Positions 52,618-59,947 of a stretch of 64,000 bases of DNA are shown in pieces. Position 1 is the first letter of the stretch, and each line of letters opens with the position of its first letter. This DNA comes from CAYJAD01 sp964370835 (lineage in GTDB: Bacteria; Desulfobacterota; Desulfovibrionia; Desulfovibrionales; Desulfovibrionaceae): contig CAYJLO010000006.1 of assembly GCA_964370835.1 (NCBI GenBank), positions 3,199 to 67,198 of the forward strand, given 5' to 3'. The notes beneath the pieces were generated by a model that made no database searches, was not told where the DNA came from, and saw only the letters and a list, made by a program, of their open reading frames with translations. A program made the translations under genes and the position numbers.

Positions 52618-52633
52618 TGGCACGGTCATTGCT
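52618..52633 (+). promoter_or_regulatory. Sigma-54 promoter of the His-rich peptide gene
   Basis: TGGCACggtcaTTGCT, a full match to the sigma-54 -24/-12 consensus with the right spacing. Transcription should start about 12 bases later, 40 bases before the ATG. The -24 region (TGGCACGGTCAT) is identical to that at 50351. Confidence 0.88.
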
Positions 52634-52684
52634 GAGTGATATGTGATGCCAGCTTACACTGTGTATCATTAACATGAGGAGAAA

Positions 52685-52963
52685 ATGATGAAATTTATTA
52701 TGAGTTTTGCAATATTATTGTCCATGGCCATGGCTGTTCCCGCTGAGGCCGGTATTTTAGGCGTCATTGATAGAATATTAGATCCTAGACACCATGCCCC
52801 CAAGCATGTGGTTGTGCATAAGGCACAAAAACCTACTGTTGTACATCATGTGGTACAAAAGGCACCCATCACCCATGTGGTGCACAAGGCTCCCCGTGCC
52901 CATGCAGCCAATAAGCCCTCTGCTGTGCACGTAATACAAAAAGACCATCGCCAGCATCGTTAA
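52685..52963 (+). CDS. Small secreted histidine-rich repeat protein
   Basis: 92 residues. A signal peptide (MKFIMSFAILLSMAMAVPAEA) leaves a mature part of about 70 residues with 12 histidines, many in HK or HH pairs, and short repeats of the form VVHKAxxxxxVVxKAP. It has no Cys and many Lys and Arg. A periplasmic metal buffer is possible; no family is recognised. GAGGAG lies three bases before the first ATG and six before a second ATG at 52688, which may be the real start. Its own sigma-54 promoter and terminator make it a complete single-gene unit, which argues that it is expressed. Confidence 0.75.
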   Translation: MMKFIMSFAILLSMAMAVPAEAGILGVIDRILDPRHHAPKHVVVHKAQKPTVVHHVVQKAPITHVVHKAPRAHAANKPSAVHVIQKDHRQHR

Positions 52964-53014
52964 AAGCTTCACGCAAACATAGGGATAATAGTACAGCAGA
53001 TACTAAATAATTAC

Positions 53015-53053
53015 AAAAAAAGGCTTGCAAGGTAATATCTTGTAAGCCTTTTT
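53015..53053 (+). terminator. Intrinsic terminator after the His-rich peptide gene
   Basis: AAGGCTTGCAAG pairs with CTTGTAAGCCTT (one mismatch) around a seven-base loop, with flanking A and T runs that may allow it to work in both directions. Confidence 0.85.
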
Positions 53054-53055
53054 AT

Positions 53056-53267
53056 TTTCCAAGAGTGCCTTGCCCTCTATCTTTGCTGATGGAACTCATC
53101 TAAATCCCCTCCTTCGGCAAGAAATCGCCTTATTGCGAATTTTTTGGTGAAGCTCCGCCGCATTGCCCTTTTCTTGGCGAAAAACCGTTTGCTTAACCTT
53201 TCCGTGATGAAGAAACGAAAAATCTGTTTGGGGATTGAAAGCAAAGATGAAAAGAAAATTTCCCACG
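53056..53267. other. Spacer between the His-rich gene terminator and tRNA-Phe
   Basis: About 210 bases between convergent units. It has several short direct and inverted matches (TTCGGCAAGAAATCGCC, TTTTCTTGGCGAAAAACCG) but no open frame or RNA that I recognise. It may be a decayed element. Confidence 0.35.
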
Positions 53268-53300
53268 AAAAAAGGCTTTAGATTTTACATCTAAAGCCTT
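53268..53300 (-). terminator. Intrinsic terminator of the tRNA-Phe gene
   Basis: Minus strand: AAGGCTTTAGAT and ATCTAAAGCCTT form a perfect 12-bp stem with a short AT loop, then TTTT. It lies 12 bases past the tRNA 3' end. Confidence 0.9.
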
Positions 53301-53312
53301 GACCATTTTCGG

Positions 53313-53388
53313 TGGTGCCGCGGGACAGAATTGAACTGCCGACACGGGGATTTTCAGTCCCCTGCTCTACCAACTGAGCTACCGCGGC
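53313..53388 (-). tRNA. tRNA-Phe (anticodon GAA)
   Basis: 76 bases with encoded CCA. Minus strand: acceptor GCCGCGG pairs with CCGCGGC, D-arm GCTCAGTTGGTAGAGC, anticodon stem GGGGA with loop CTGAAAA and TCCCC, T-arm GGCAGTTCAATTCTGTC. The anticodon GAA decodes UUC/UUU. All cloverleaf stems pair. Confidence 0.97.
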
Positions 53389-53478
53389 GACAAGAGAAGT
53401 TCTACGCAAAGAGATGTGTTTTGGCAAGCTTTTTTTTCAAAAAATTGTAACTTTTTTGCAATAAAATATTTTTACCAA

Positions 53479-54183
53479 TTAATACACAACACTATACGAC
53501 ATAACTTCCGGCCTATGGAAGAAAAGCTCCACACGCCTATTAAGCATTTGCGCTGTTTCGTCGTTACCGGCTTGATACGGTCTGGTGTCACCGTAGGCAA
53601 TGCTACGCAAACGAGAGGGTTTTACGCCTTGCTCTATGAGATAACGTATGACCGCCGCAGAGCGCGAGGCTGACAATTCCCACGGGGATGGATAGGGCCC
53701 CAAGTCTTCTGTATTATCGGCATGGCCGCGCACCACCAAGTACATATTATATTCGCTGAGCAAGAACACCACATCTTCCAGCACCTGAAAGCCTTTTTCA
53801 CTCAGCTCAGCAGAGCCCTCATTGAACATGAGCCCCGAGTGCACACGCAATTGCACGCCCACATCGTCGGCGGTGATGCCCGAAGCATTTTGCGGCACGG
53901 CATCGGCCAGCAGCATCTTCTTAATCTTTTCTGCCAGTGCGTAGTGGGTTTTTTCCGCTTCACTCTTGCTATTACGCATGTCAATCTTATCGGTATTTTG
54001 AATGAAGGGATTGTTGGATACGGGCGATGTGGACGAAGTGTCCATGGCGCCTTCACCGGAAAAATACGCCGCAAGCCCCGCCTTGGTCTCCGGCGGTGCC
54101 ATATTCAATATCCATAAGAGCAGAAAGAAAGCCATCATGGCTGTCACAAAGTCGGCATACGCCACTTTCCATGCACCACCCAT
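53479..54183 (-). CDS. motB: Flagellar motor stator protein MotB (OmpA-like)
   Basis: 234 residues. The N-terminal plug/membrane helix has the proton-binding Asp in WKVAYADFVTAMMAFFLLLWILN (in part, residue 11). The periplasmic OmpA-like domain covers about 105-230 (LRVHSGLMFNEGSAELSEKG, VVRGHADNTEDLG, SPWELSASRSAAVIRYLIEQG in part, NRRVELFF). It pairs with MotA 27 bases upstream. The absence of other flagellar genes nearby is usual for motAB. Confidence 0.93.
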   Translation of the reverse strand: MGGAWKVAYADFVTAMMAFFLLLWILNMAPPETKAGLAAYFSGEGAMDTSSTSPVSNNPFIQNTDKIDMRNSKSEAEKTHYALAEKIKKMLLADAVPQNASGITADDVGVQLRVHSGLMFNEGSAELSEKGFQVLEDVVFLLSEYNMYLVVRGHADNTEDLGPYPSPWELSASRSAAVIRYLIEQGVKPSRLRSIAYGDTRPYQAGNDETAQMLNRRVELFFHRPEVMSYSVVY

Positions 54184-54210
54184 AGTTATCTCCGTAGGTA
54201 ATAAGGCCCG

Positions 54211-55059
54211 CTATGAGCTCTTAAGTTTTTCTTCCATCTCAGCAAATGTGGGACGGAAGGCCTGTGGTATGGCGCGACGACCGTATTCCACAGAAATGAG
54301 CGGCGTGGAGCCACGAATGGCAGCTGCCACGGCTTCTTTAATGGAATTATAATAAAAATGCTCTTCGTGGGCATGGTTTTCCAGCTTGGCACCCATGGGC
54401 CCAAAGAAACCATAACAAAACAAAATACCCACAAAGGTTCCCACCAAGGCGGCGGCGATATAGTGGCCAAGCACTTCTGGCGGCTCGTTAATCTTACTCA
54501 TGGACAAAATAACACCGAGTACACAGGCCACAATACCCATGCCGGGCATGGACTCAGCCATATGCGTCACAGCGTGGGCAGGGAGCAGTTCTTCTTCGTG
54601 CATGGTGTGCATGTCAATTTTCATGAGGCTGTCAATGTCGGCAGGATCGCCGGTGGTGAGATACACACGCAAAGTATCGCCAATGAAGCTCACAGTTTTT
54701 TTGGAGCTAGAAATGGAGGGGAATTTATTGAAGATGGCACTGCCTTCGGGATTTTCCACATCGCTTTCGATACTAATGACCCCTTCACGGTGCATTTTAG
54801 AAAAGAGCGCATACATGAGGGCCAAGGTATCGGCATATTTTTCTTTACTGGAGCCTGGGTCGCCAAAAATATGCTTGAAAGAGCCCGTGATGAGCTTCCA
54901 AGTATATTTGGTTTGCGACGCAAAAAAAGCTCCCCAGCAAGCACCCAAAATAATAACATATTCTGCCGGCTGCACCAGAATAAGGAAATCGCCTTTGGCC
55001 ATGGTGTAGCCTGCCACAACACTACCCATAACAATAACTAAGCCAATAATTATATACAT
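54211..55059 (-). CDS. motA: Flagellar motor stator protein MotA
   Basis: 282 residues, four membrane helices. VQPAEYVIILGACWGAFFAS lies near the N-terminus, and a cytoplasmic loop with DIDSLMKIDMHTMHEEELLP at about 155-175. The conserved AESMPGMGIVACVLGVILSM spans the third helix, and PEVLGHYIAAALVGTFVGIL the fourth. Forms the proton channel of the stator with MotB. Confidence 0.94.
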   Translation of the reverse strand: MYIIIGLVIVMGSVVAGYTMAKGDFLILVQPAEYVIILGACWGAFFASQTKYTWKLITGSFKHIFGDPGSSKEKYADTLALMYALFSKMHREGVISIESDVENPEGSAIFNKFPSISSSKKTVSFIGDTLRVYLTTGDPADIDSLMKIDMHTMHEEELLPAHAVTHMAESMPGMGIVACVLGVILSMSKINEPPEVLGHYIAAALVGTFVGILFCYGFFGPMGAKLENHAHEEHFYYNSIKEAVAAAIRGSTPLISVEYGRRAIPQAFRPTFAEMEEKLKSS

Positions 55060-55325
55060 AGAACATCCGTAGAAGAGCTTGGGGGTTTGAAAATACAGTA
55101 TCTTTTTATATAATCGGGTAAAAATATAAAAACTTTAGATAGAATTAATAATAGTCATTGCCATGCTTTTTGTAAAGGAGAATGAACTGCGAACGGCATC
55201 ATACATAAAATAATTATCTAATATTAGAGCATCTACTCTTGACAAGAGTCCTTTTACTAAGGTAAAGAACCGCTTCCCTTGCTCACACATGGGGTGTGGG
55301 CCAATTAGTCCGTAAGGAGTTTATA

Positions 55326-55634
55326 ATGAGAAAGTTTGAAACTTTGCTCTTGCTCTCTCCAGAGCTTGCAGCAGAAAACCGTGAGGTTATCATCTCCGGT
55401 TTGACCGCCATCATTGAGCGCGAACAAGGCAAAATGCTTGTAGTAGACGCTTGGGGCATGCGCGATTTAGCTTACCCTGTACAAAAACACATGCGCGGTC
55501 ACTACGTGCGTTTAGAGTTTGCAGCACCTGCACCTGCCATTGCTGAACTTGAGCGCAACATCCGTATCACCGAAGGCATCTTTAAATTTATTACTGTTAA
55601 GTTGGCCGATGAAGTGGCTGAGGAGGTAGCATAA
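55326..55634 (+). CDS. rpsF: 30S ribosomal protein S6
   Basis: 102 residues: MRKFETLLLLSPELAAENRE at the N-terminus, VDAWGMRDLAYPVQKHMRGHY in the middle (in part) and ELERNIRITEGIFKFITVK. The start at 55326 has AAGGAG upstream; the open frame starts 10 codons earlier. First gene of rpsF-rpsR-rplI; stop overlaps rpsR by one base. Confidence 0.97.
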   Translation: MRKFETLLLLSPELAAENREVIISGLTAIIEREQGKMLVVDAWGMRDLAYPVQKHMRGHYVRLEFAAPAPAIAELERNIRITEGIFKFITVKLADEVAEEVA

Positions 55635-55897
55635 TGGCTTTTAAGAAGAAATTTGCTCCACGCCGCAAATTCTGTCGTTTTTGCGCTGATAAAGACCTGC
55701 CTTTAAACTATAAGCGTGCCGACATTTTGCGCGATTTCATCACCGAACGTGGTAAAATCATCGCTCGTCGCATCACTGGCACTTGTGCTCACCATCAACG
55801 TTTGCTCACCACTGAGATCAAGCGCGCTCGTCAGATGGCATTGCTCATCTACACCGCCACTCATGATAGCAACGTTAAGAAAAAAAGCATGATATAA
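55634..55897 (+). CDS. rpsR: 30S ribosomal protein S18
   Basis: 87 residues: RRKFCRFCADKDLPLNYKRA, then LRDFITERGKIIARRITGTC and AHHQRLLTTEIKRARQMALL. The CxxC plus Cys form suggests the zinc-binding (C+) type of S18. TAATG overlap with rpsF. Confidence 0.98.
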   Translation: MAFKKKFAPRRKFCRFCADKDLPLNYKRADILRDFITERGKIIARRITGTCAHHQRLLTTEIKRARQMALLIYTATHDSNVKKKSMI

Positions 55898-55912
55898 GGG
55901 GAGTGTACGCAT

Positions 55913-56440
55913 ATGAAAATCATTCTCCGCGCTGACGTTGAAAATTTAGGCAAAGTGGGCGACGTAGTAACCGTTAAGGCTGGCTACGGTCGTAACTTCC
56001 TTTTGCCCCAAGGCATGGCCATGGTTGCCAGCCCAGGCAACTTGAAGTCTTTTGAACTTGAGCGTAAAAAGCTTGAAGAAAAAATGAGCACCCTTCGTAA
56101 CGACGCTCAAAGCGTTTGCGAAAAGCTCGAAAAGCTCGACGTGATTATCAAAATGCGCGTGGGCGAAAACGACAAGCTTTACGGTTCTGTAACTTCCAAC
56201 CTCATTCAAGAAACATTGCTTGCTTTGGGTGTGGACGTTGACCGTCGTCGTATCTTGCTTGACGCTCCCATCCGTGTTCTTGGCGAGCATGAAGTTCGTG
56301 TACGTCTTTTCGCTGGCGTTATTGCTAACGTTACAGTGAAAGTAGAAAGCGAACAACGCGCTTACGCTGAAGACACTCCAGCTGAAGTTGTAGAAGAAGT
56401 GGCTGAAGAAGCCGCAGAAGCTACCGAAGCTGCTGAATAG
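55913..56440 (+). CDS. rplI: 50S ribosomal protein L9
   Basis: 175 residues: MKIILRADVENLGKVGDVVT, then GYGRNFLLPQGMAMVASPGN, the long linker helix, and a C-terminal domain (VTSNLIQETLLALGVDVDRR). An extra acidic tail (about 25 residues of Glu/Ala) goes beyond the usual ~150. Ends the ribosomal cluster, followed by a strong terminator. Confidence 0.98.
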   Translation: MKIILRADVENLGKVGDVVTVKAGYGRNFLLPQGMAMVASPGNLKSFELERKKLEEKMSTLRNDAQSVCEKLEKLDVIIKMRVGENDKLYGSVTSNLIQETLLALGVDVDRRRILLDAPIRVLGEHEVRVRLFAGVIANVTVKVESEQRAYAEDTPAEVVEEVAEEAAEATEAAE

Positions 56441-56449
56441 TTCTTTTTT

Positions 56450-56494
56450 AATCCCCTTATATTTTGTTTTTGCAAAGTATAAGGGGATTTTTGT
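56450..56494 (+). terminator. Intrinsic terminator after rplI
   Basis: AATCCCCTTATA pairs with TATAAGGGGATT around a T-rich loop, followed by T. It lies ten bases past the stop codon. Confidence 0.9.
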
Positions 56495-56553
56495 ATGCTT
56501 TGTCCTGCATCGCTTTAAGCCTCTTGGTATTTCTTACCAAAATTATGCCTTCC

Positions 56554-57774
56554 TTAGTCTTTTTTCACCTCGCAATTGGGCGGAAGATTAGCTGTAAAAG
56601 CCCAAAAGTCTTCTTTAGAGAGCTTATGCGCGCTGGAATCTGTCGAGACAAATACCGTTTTTACTCTGCGCAAATAACGACCAAGGGACACATCGGTAAT
56701 GGGTACATTTCTGATGCTTAACACTTGAAGATGTCTGAAAGCTCGTAATTGCAACATATCTTCAAGGGGGTTCCCATCCAAAGAAAGGGCCATGAGAGAA
56801 TCCTTGGAGGCATGCAAGGGGCTCACATCCGTAATCTTATTGCCCGCAAGCCCCACCATGGAAAGGGATGTCAGCTCTGCAAGGGGGCTTATGTCCGTGA
56901 TGTTATTATCATCAAGATTCAATATGGTGATACCTTTCATGTGGCGTAGCAAATCTATATTAGTGATATTCATGCCCGCAAGGTCAAGTTGCCCGCTATA
57001 GCTTGCCAAATCCTCCGACCGTAGCTCGCCATGGGGCTTTTGCAGCACTTCTCGCAGGGCTTTTTCCAATGCTGTGTCGCTGACCTGAATGGTGTTGCCA
57101 CTTTCGCCGCCAGAGTGTTGCATCCACAAATAGCTTCCACATGCACCTGCCACAACACACAAAATGAGAAGCAAGGCCACAAGGAGTTTTCTGTTGGACG
57201 TATTGGGAGCATGGGAGGGCGCAGGCTTTGGCTTCGCATTTTTTCGAGATGCAAAGGCTGTGGAAGAGATGGGGGCGGCGTGCTGTACGGCCTGTTGCGT
57301 GGTAACAGCGGCGTATTCCTCTCCTTCGGCGCGCATGGTTTGTTCAGGAAGTATGCCTTCATGCAGGCGGCGATAAAATTTTTCCTTATCATGAAAGCGC
57401 GATTCCAAGAGAGCTTGAATATTACCCAACTGCATTTTGAGGCCAAGGGGAAGCTCCACTTCTTCAATATGCACACAAAGCATATGTTTGCGCTGATCTA
57501 TGGCAAAGATGATTTCTTTGCGCACATTATGCGAGGCCAAGGACGCTTCGGAAATGAATACCAGAAAAACAGCGCATCCATGCAAAGCCGCGGCTATTTC
57601 ATCGGACCAATCTGCGCCGGGATCTATGCCTTCATCATACCAAATGCGAAAGCCGGCTTCATGTAGTTTACTGATATGCGCATAGACAATATCTGAATTT
57701 TTATGGGCATAGCTGACGAAAACATAGGGTTTATCACCTTCATAGGCATCAAAGGGCGGAATAAGGCTTTGCAT
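56554..57774 (-). CDS. TIR-domain / transmembrane / leucine-rich-repeat protein
   Basis: 406 residues. Residues 15-140 form a TIR domain of the bacterial TIR_2 type: PYVFVSYAHKNSDIVYAHIS, FRIWYDEGIDPGADWSDEI (box 2 region), VFLVFISEASLASHNVRKEI with Glu87 in the place of the catalytic NADase Glu. A basic linker follows (175-195), then one membrane helix (196-218, LLVALLLILCVVAGACGSYLW). An LRR domain covers 225-375 (LDLAGMNITNID, ILNLDDNNITDISPLAEL, MVGLAGNKITDVSPL), of the internalin-like LxxNxITDISPL type. Predicted topology is TIR inside, LRR in the periplasm. It is on the opposite strand between rplI and dnaB. Function unknown; a sensor with NAD-cleaving or scaffolding output is inference. 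Confidence 0.88.
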   Translation of the reverse strand: MQSLIPPFDAYEGDKPYVFVSYAHKNSDIVYAHISKLHEAGFRIWYDEGIDPGADWSDEIAAALHGCAVFLVFISEASLASHNVRKEIIFAIDQRKHMLCVHIEEVELPLGLKMQLGNIQALLESRFHDKEKFYRRLHEGILPEQTMRAEGEEYAAVTTQQAVQHAAPISSTAFASRKNAKPKPAPSHAPNTSNRKLLVALLLILCVVAGACGSYLWMQHSGGESGNTIQVSDTALEKALREVLQKPHGELRSEDLASYSGQLDLAGMNITNIDLLRHMKGITILNLDDNNITDISPLAELTSLSMVGLAGNKITDVSPLHASKDSLMALSLDGNPLEDMLQLRAFRHLQVLSIRNVPITDVSLGRYLRRVKTVFVSTDSSAHKLSKEDFWAFTANLPPNCEVKKD

Positions 57775-58034
57775 GGGCTTTCCTTGGGTATGATATTGTA
57801 TGACTACATATTTTTATACAAAAGAGTTCTTTTTTATGTATGATTTTTAGTCTTCCATGGCAAGTTTTTCTTCTTTTGCGCTGAGTACAAAAAATAATGC
57901 CACCGTAAAAAAAGCTTTGCCCTTTCACACAGGGTGGAAAACTAGGGAAGCTTTCCTTGCCATGCGGGCCTTTTCTCGCTATTTTACGGCTTCACTGTAC
58001 ATTTCTTTTTCACAGATAGCCCCATAGGACTTTT

Positions 58035-59477
58035 ATGAGCAATACCTTTAGTGGACAAGGACGCAAATCCTACACCAAAAATCCCGATGCCAACCAACAA
58101 AGCCCCGAGCAAATGCTGCTTAAGCATGTGCCGCCCCATAGTGTGGAAGCGGAGCAAGCTGTGCTGGCAGGTATTTTGGCATCACAAGGTATCTTCAACG
58201 TCATTGTGGATATTTTAGAAAAAGAAGACTTTTATATGCCGGCTCACCAGCATATTTATGATAGTTTTGTGCAATTATACCATAAATCTCAGCCCATAGA
58301 TTATGTCACCGTGGGCACCTACCTAAAAGATCAAAACTTGCTGGAAGAGGTGGGCGGGGCGGTGTATTTGGGCGAAATGGCCAGAGCCGTGGTGGCCGGA
58401 GCCAATGCCCCACACTATGCCAATATTGTACGCGATAAAGCCCTGCAACGACGCCTCATAGAAACTTGTACGGGCATCATTGGCAATTGCTACGACAGCA
58501 CGCAAGATGTGAAGGACCTACTGGACTCATCACAGCAATCGGTGTTTTCCATTGCGCAACGTTCCGCCGGCAAAGAATTCAGCTCCACCAAGGAACTCAT
58601 CGACAAGGTCTTTGAAAACCTAGCTAAGCTGGCAGGCTCCAAGGAGCAAATCACCGGTGTCACCACAGGTTTCACACGTCTGGACATGATGACGGCCGGT
58701 CTGCAACCTTCTGACCTTATCATTGTGGCGGCGCGTCCTTCCATGGGTAAGACGGCCTTTGCCATGTGTTTGGCGCTAAACGCCGCCGTCATGCAAGGAA
58801 CACCCGTGGCCGTATATTCGCTGGAAATGTCCAAAGAACAGCTCTTGCAGCGTATTCTCGCCGTATATGCGCGGGTGGACGTATCCCTTTTACGCCGTCC
58901 TTCCATGCTCACCGACGAAGACTGGGCCAATCTTTTTGCCGCCGCCGACGTCATTGGTCAAGCGCCCATTTACATCGATGATACGCCCTCCATCAGCACC
59001 TTGGAATTGCGCGCCAGAACGCGTCGCCTCATGTCTGAAAAAGGTGTGGGCATGGTCATTGTGGACTATTTACAGCTCATGCGTGCAGGCAGGCGCATTG
59101 ATTCGCGCGAATTGGAAATTTCTGAAATTTCTCGCTCGCTCAAAGGCCTTGCTAAAGAGCTCAACGTGCCCGTGGTGGCTTTGTCTCAGCTCAACCGTAA
59201 GGTGGAAGAACGCGCCGACAAACGCCCCATGCTTTCGGACTTACGCGAATCTGGCGCCATTGAGCAAGATGCCGACGTGATCATGTTTGTGTATCGCGAT
59301 GACGTGTACAAATTTACCAAGCCTTCTGAGCGTCCGCCGCAGGGCATTGCCGAAATCATCATTGGTAAGCAACGTAACGGTGCTGTGGGTGCTGTGGAGC
59401 TCATGTATGTGTCGCGCTATACTTCGTTTGAAAACCTAGATGCGTCGTATGTGCCGCCGCCGTCAGAAATGAGCTAA
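58035..59477 (+). CDS. dnaB: Replicative DNA helicase DnaB
   Basis: 480 residues. The N-terminal domain has PPHSVEAEQAVLAGILAS; the RecA-like C-terminal domain has Walker A ARPSMGKTAFAM, then YSLEMSKEQLLQRIL, Walker B VIVDYLQLM, and SDLRESGAIEQDADVIMFVY with the arginine finger region (in part). Unwinds DNA at the fork. No intein. In many bacteria dnaB directly follows rplI; here a minus-strand gene separates them. Its stop codon lies one base before repeat copy B. Confidence 0.97.
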   Translation: MSNTFSGQGRKSYTKNPDANQQSPEQMLLKHVPPHSVEAEQAVLAGILASQGIFNVIVDILEKEDFYMPAHQHIYDSFVQLYHKSQPIDYVTVGTYLKDQNLLEEVGGAVYLGEMARAVVAGANAPHYANIVRDKALQRRLIETCTGIIGNCYDSTQDVKDLLDSSQQSVFSIAQRSAGKEFSSTKELIDKVFENLAKLAGSKEQITGVTTGFTRLDMMTAGLQPSDLIIVAARPSMGKTAFAMCLALNAAVMQGTPVAVYSLEMSKEQLLQRILAVYARVDVSLLRRPSMLTDEDWANLFAAADVIGQAPIYIDDTPSISTLELRARTRRLMSEKGVGMVIVDYLQLMRAGRRIDSRELEISEISRSLKGLAKELNVPVVALSQLNRKVEERADKRPMLSDLRESGAIEQDADVIMFVYRDDVYKFTKPSERPPQGIAEIIIGKQRNGAVGAVELMYVSRYTSFENLDASYVPPPSEMS

Positions 59478-59478
59478 A

Positions 59479-59603
59479 CAGGTTGTTGAAAAAGGGCTGT
59501 CTGCTTTGTTAAGCTTGCTTTTTGCTCAAGTCGAGTATTATTTATACACTCCTTTCGCAAAAAACAGCGCTTTCCTTGTATCCACTACTTTTTGAACAAC
59601 CTG
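59479..59603 (+). repeat. Stop-codon-anchored palindromic element, copy B
   Basis: 125 bp beginning CAGGTTGTTGAAAAAGGG one base after the dnaB stop codon (59475-59477). The order is as in copy A: CTGCTTTG, inner stem with GCTTTTTGC, central AGTATTATTTATACACT, then TTTCCTTGTAT and the far arm TTTTTGAACAACCTG. It lies in the opposite orientation to copy C, with which it forms a convergent pair between dnaB and cheV. Confidence 0.8.
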
Positions 59604-59706
59604 TAAGAAGATGCTGGACATGACCTTTTTCAGTTTTTGTTGCGGCAATATGTATCTTTCAAGAACAAGTTATTGTCGCCATAAAAGTTTTTTGGAAAGG
59701 GGGTTT

Positions 59707-59742
59707 GGGGGAAAACCTTTTCTTCAGAAAAGGTTTTTCCCC
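59707..59742. terminator. Long hairpin between dnaB and cheV
   Basis: GGGGGAAAACCTTTTC and GAAAAGGTTTTTCCCC form a nearly perfect stem around TTCA. A second perfect stem (AGAAAAGGAAG/CTTCCTTTTCT, 59760-59791) follows. Neither has a clean T-run, but both lie between convergent genes and may end transcripts from either side. Confidence 0.55.
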
Positions 59743-59820
59743 AGCAAATTGTACCAAATAGAAAAGGAAGAGCTTTCGCCCTTCCTTTTCTAATTACATC
59801 ACTGCCAACATCGATTTTAA

Positions 59821-59947
59821 ACATGCTGTTCAAAAATAGTAAGATGCAAGGAAGTGAAAAAAGTCAAGATGCGCCATGTATTAGACATACATAAGCAGTT
59901 TGACTTTTTTACACTGACGACGCAGATTGCTATTTTTCAACAGCCTG
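59821..59947 (-). repeat. Stop-codon-anchored palindromic element, copy C
   Basis: 127 bp. Read on the minus strand it begins CAGGCTGTTGAAAAATAG directly after the cheV stop codon (59948-59950), then CTGCGTCGTC, inner stem, TGTATGTCTAATACATGGCG, TTCCTTGCAT and the far arm TTTTTGAACAGCATG. Close to copy A over the outer arms and centre. Confidence 0.85.

Larger units (their letters stand above)
52418..52684. other. Regulatory region of the His-rich peptide gene
   Basis: About 270 bases without a gene. It holds two dyads (52535-52555 and GTTGT/ACAAC at 52582-52595), the sigma-54 promoter at 52618 and a leader ending in GAGGAG before the start codon. Confidence 0.6.

Noticed and set aside
53313..53388. 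tRNA-Phe as the attachment site of an integrated element
   Set aside because: No integrase, no direct repeat of the tRNA 3' end and no atypical genes beside it; the downstream genes are ordinary.
59611..59793. 60-codon frame between repeat copies B and C
   Set aside because: It is formed almost entirely by two hairpins and encodes only low-complexity sequence.
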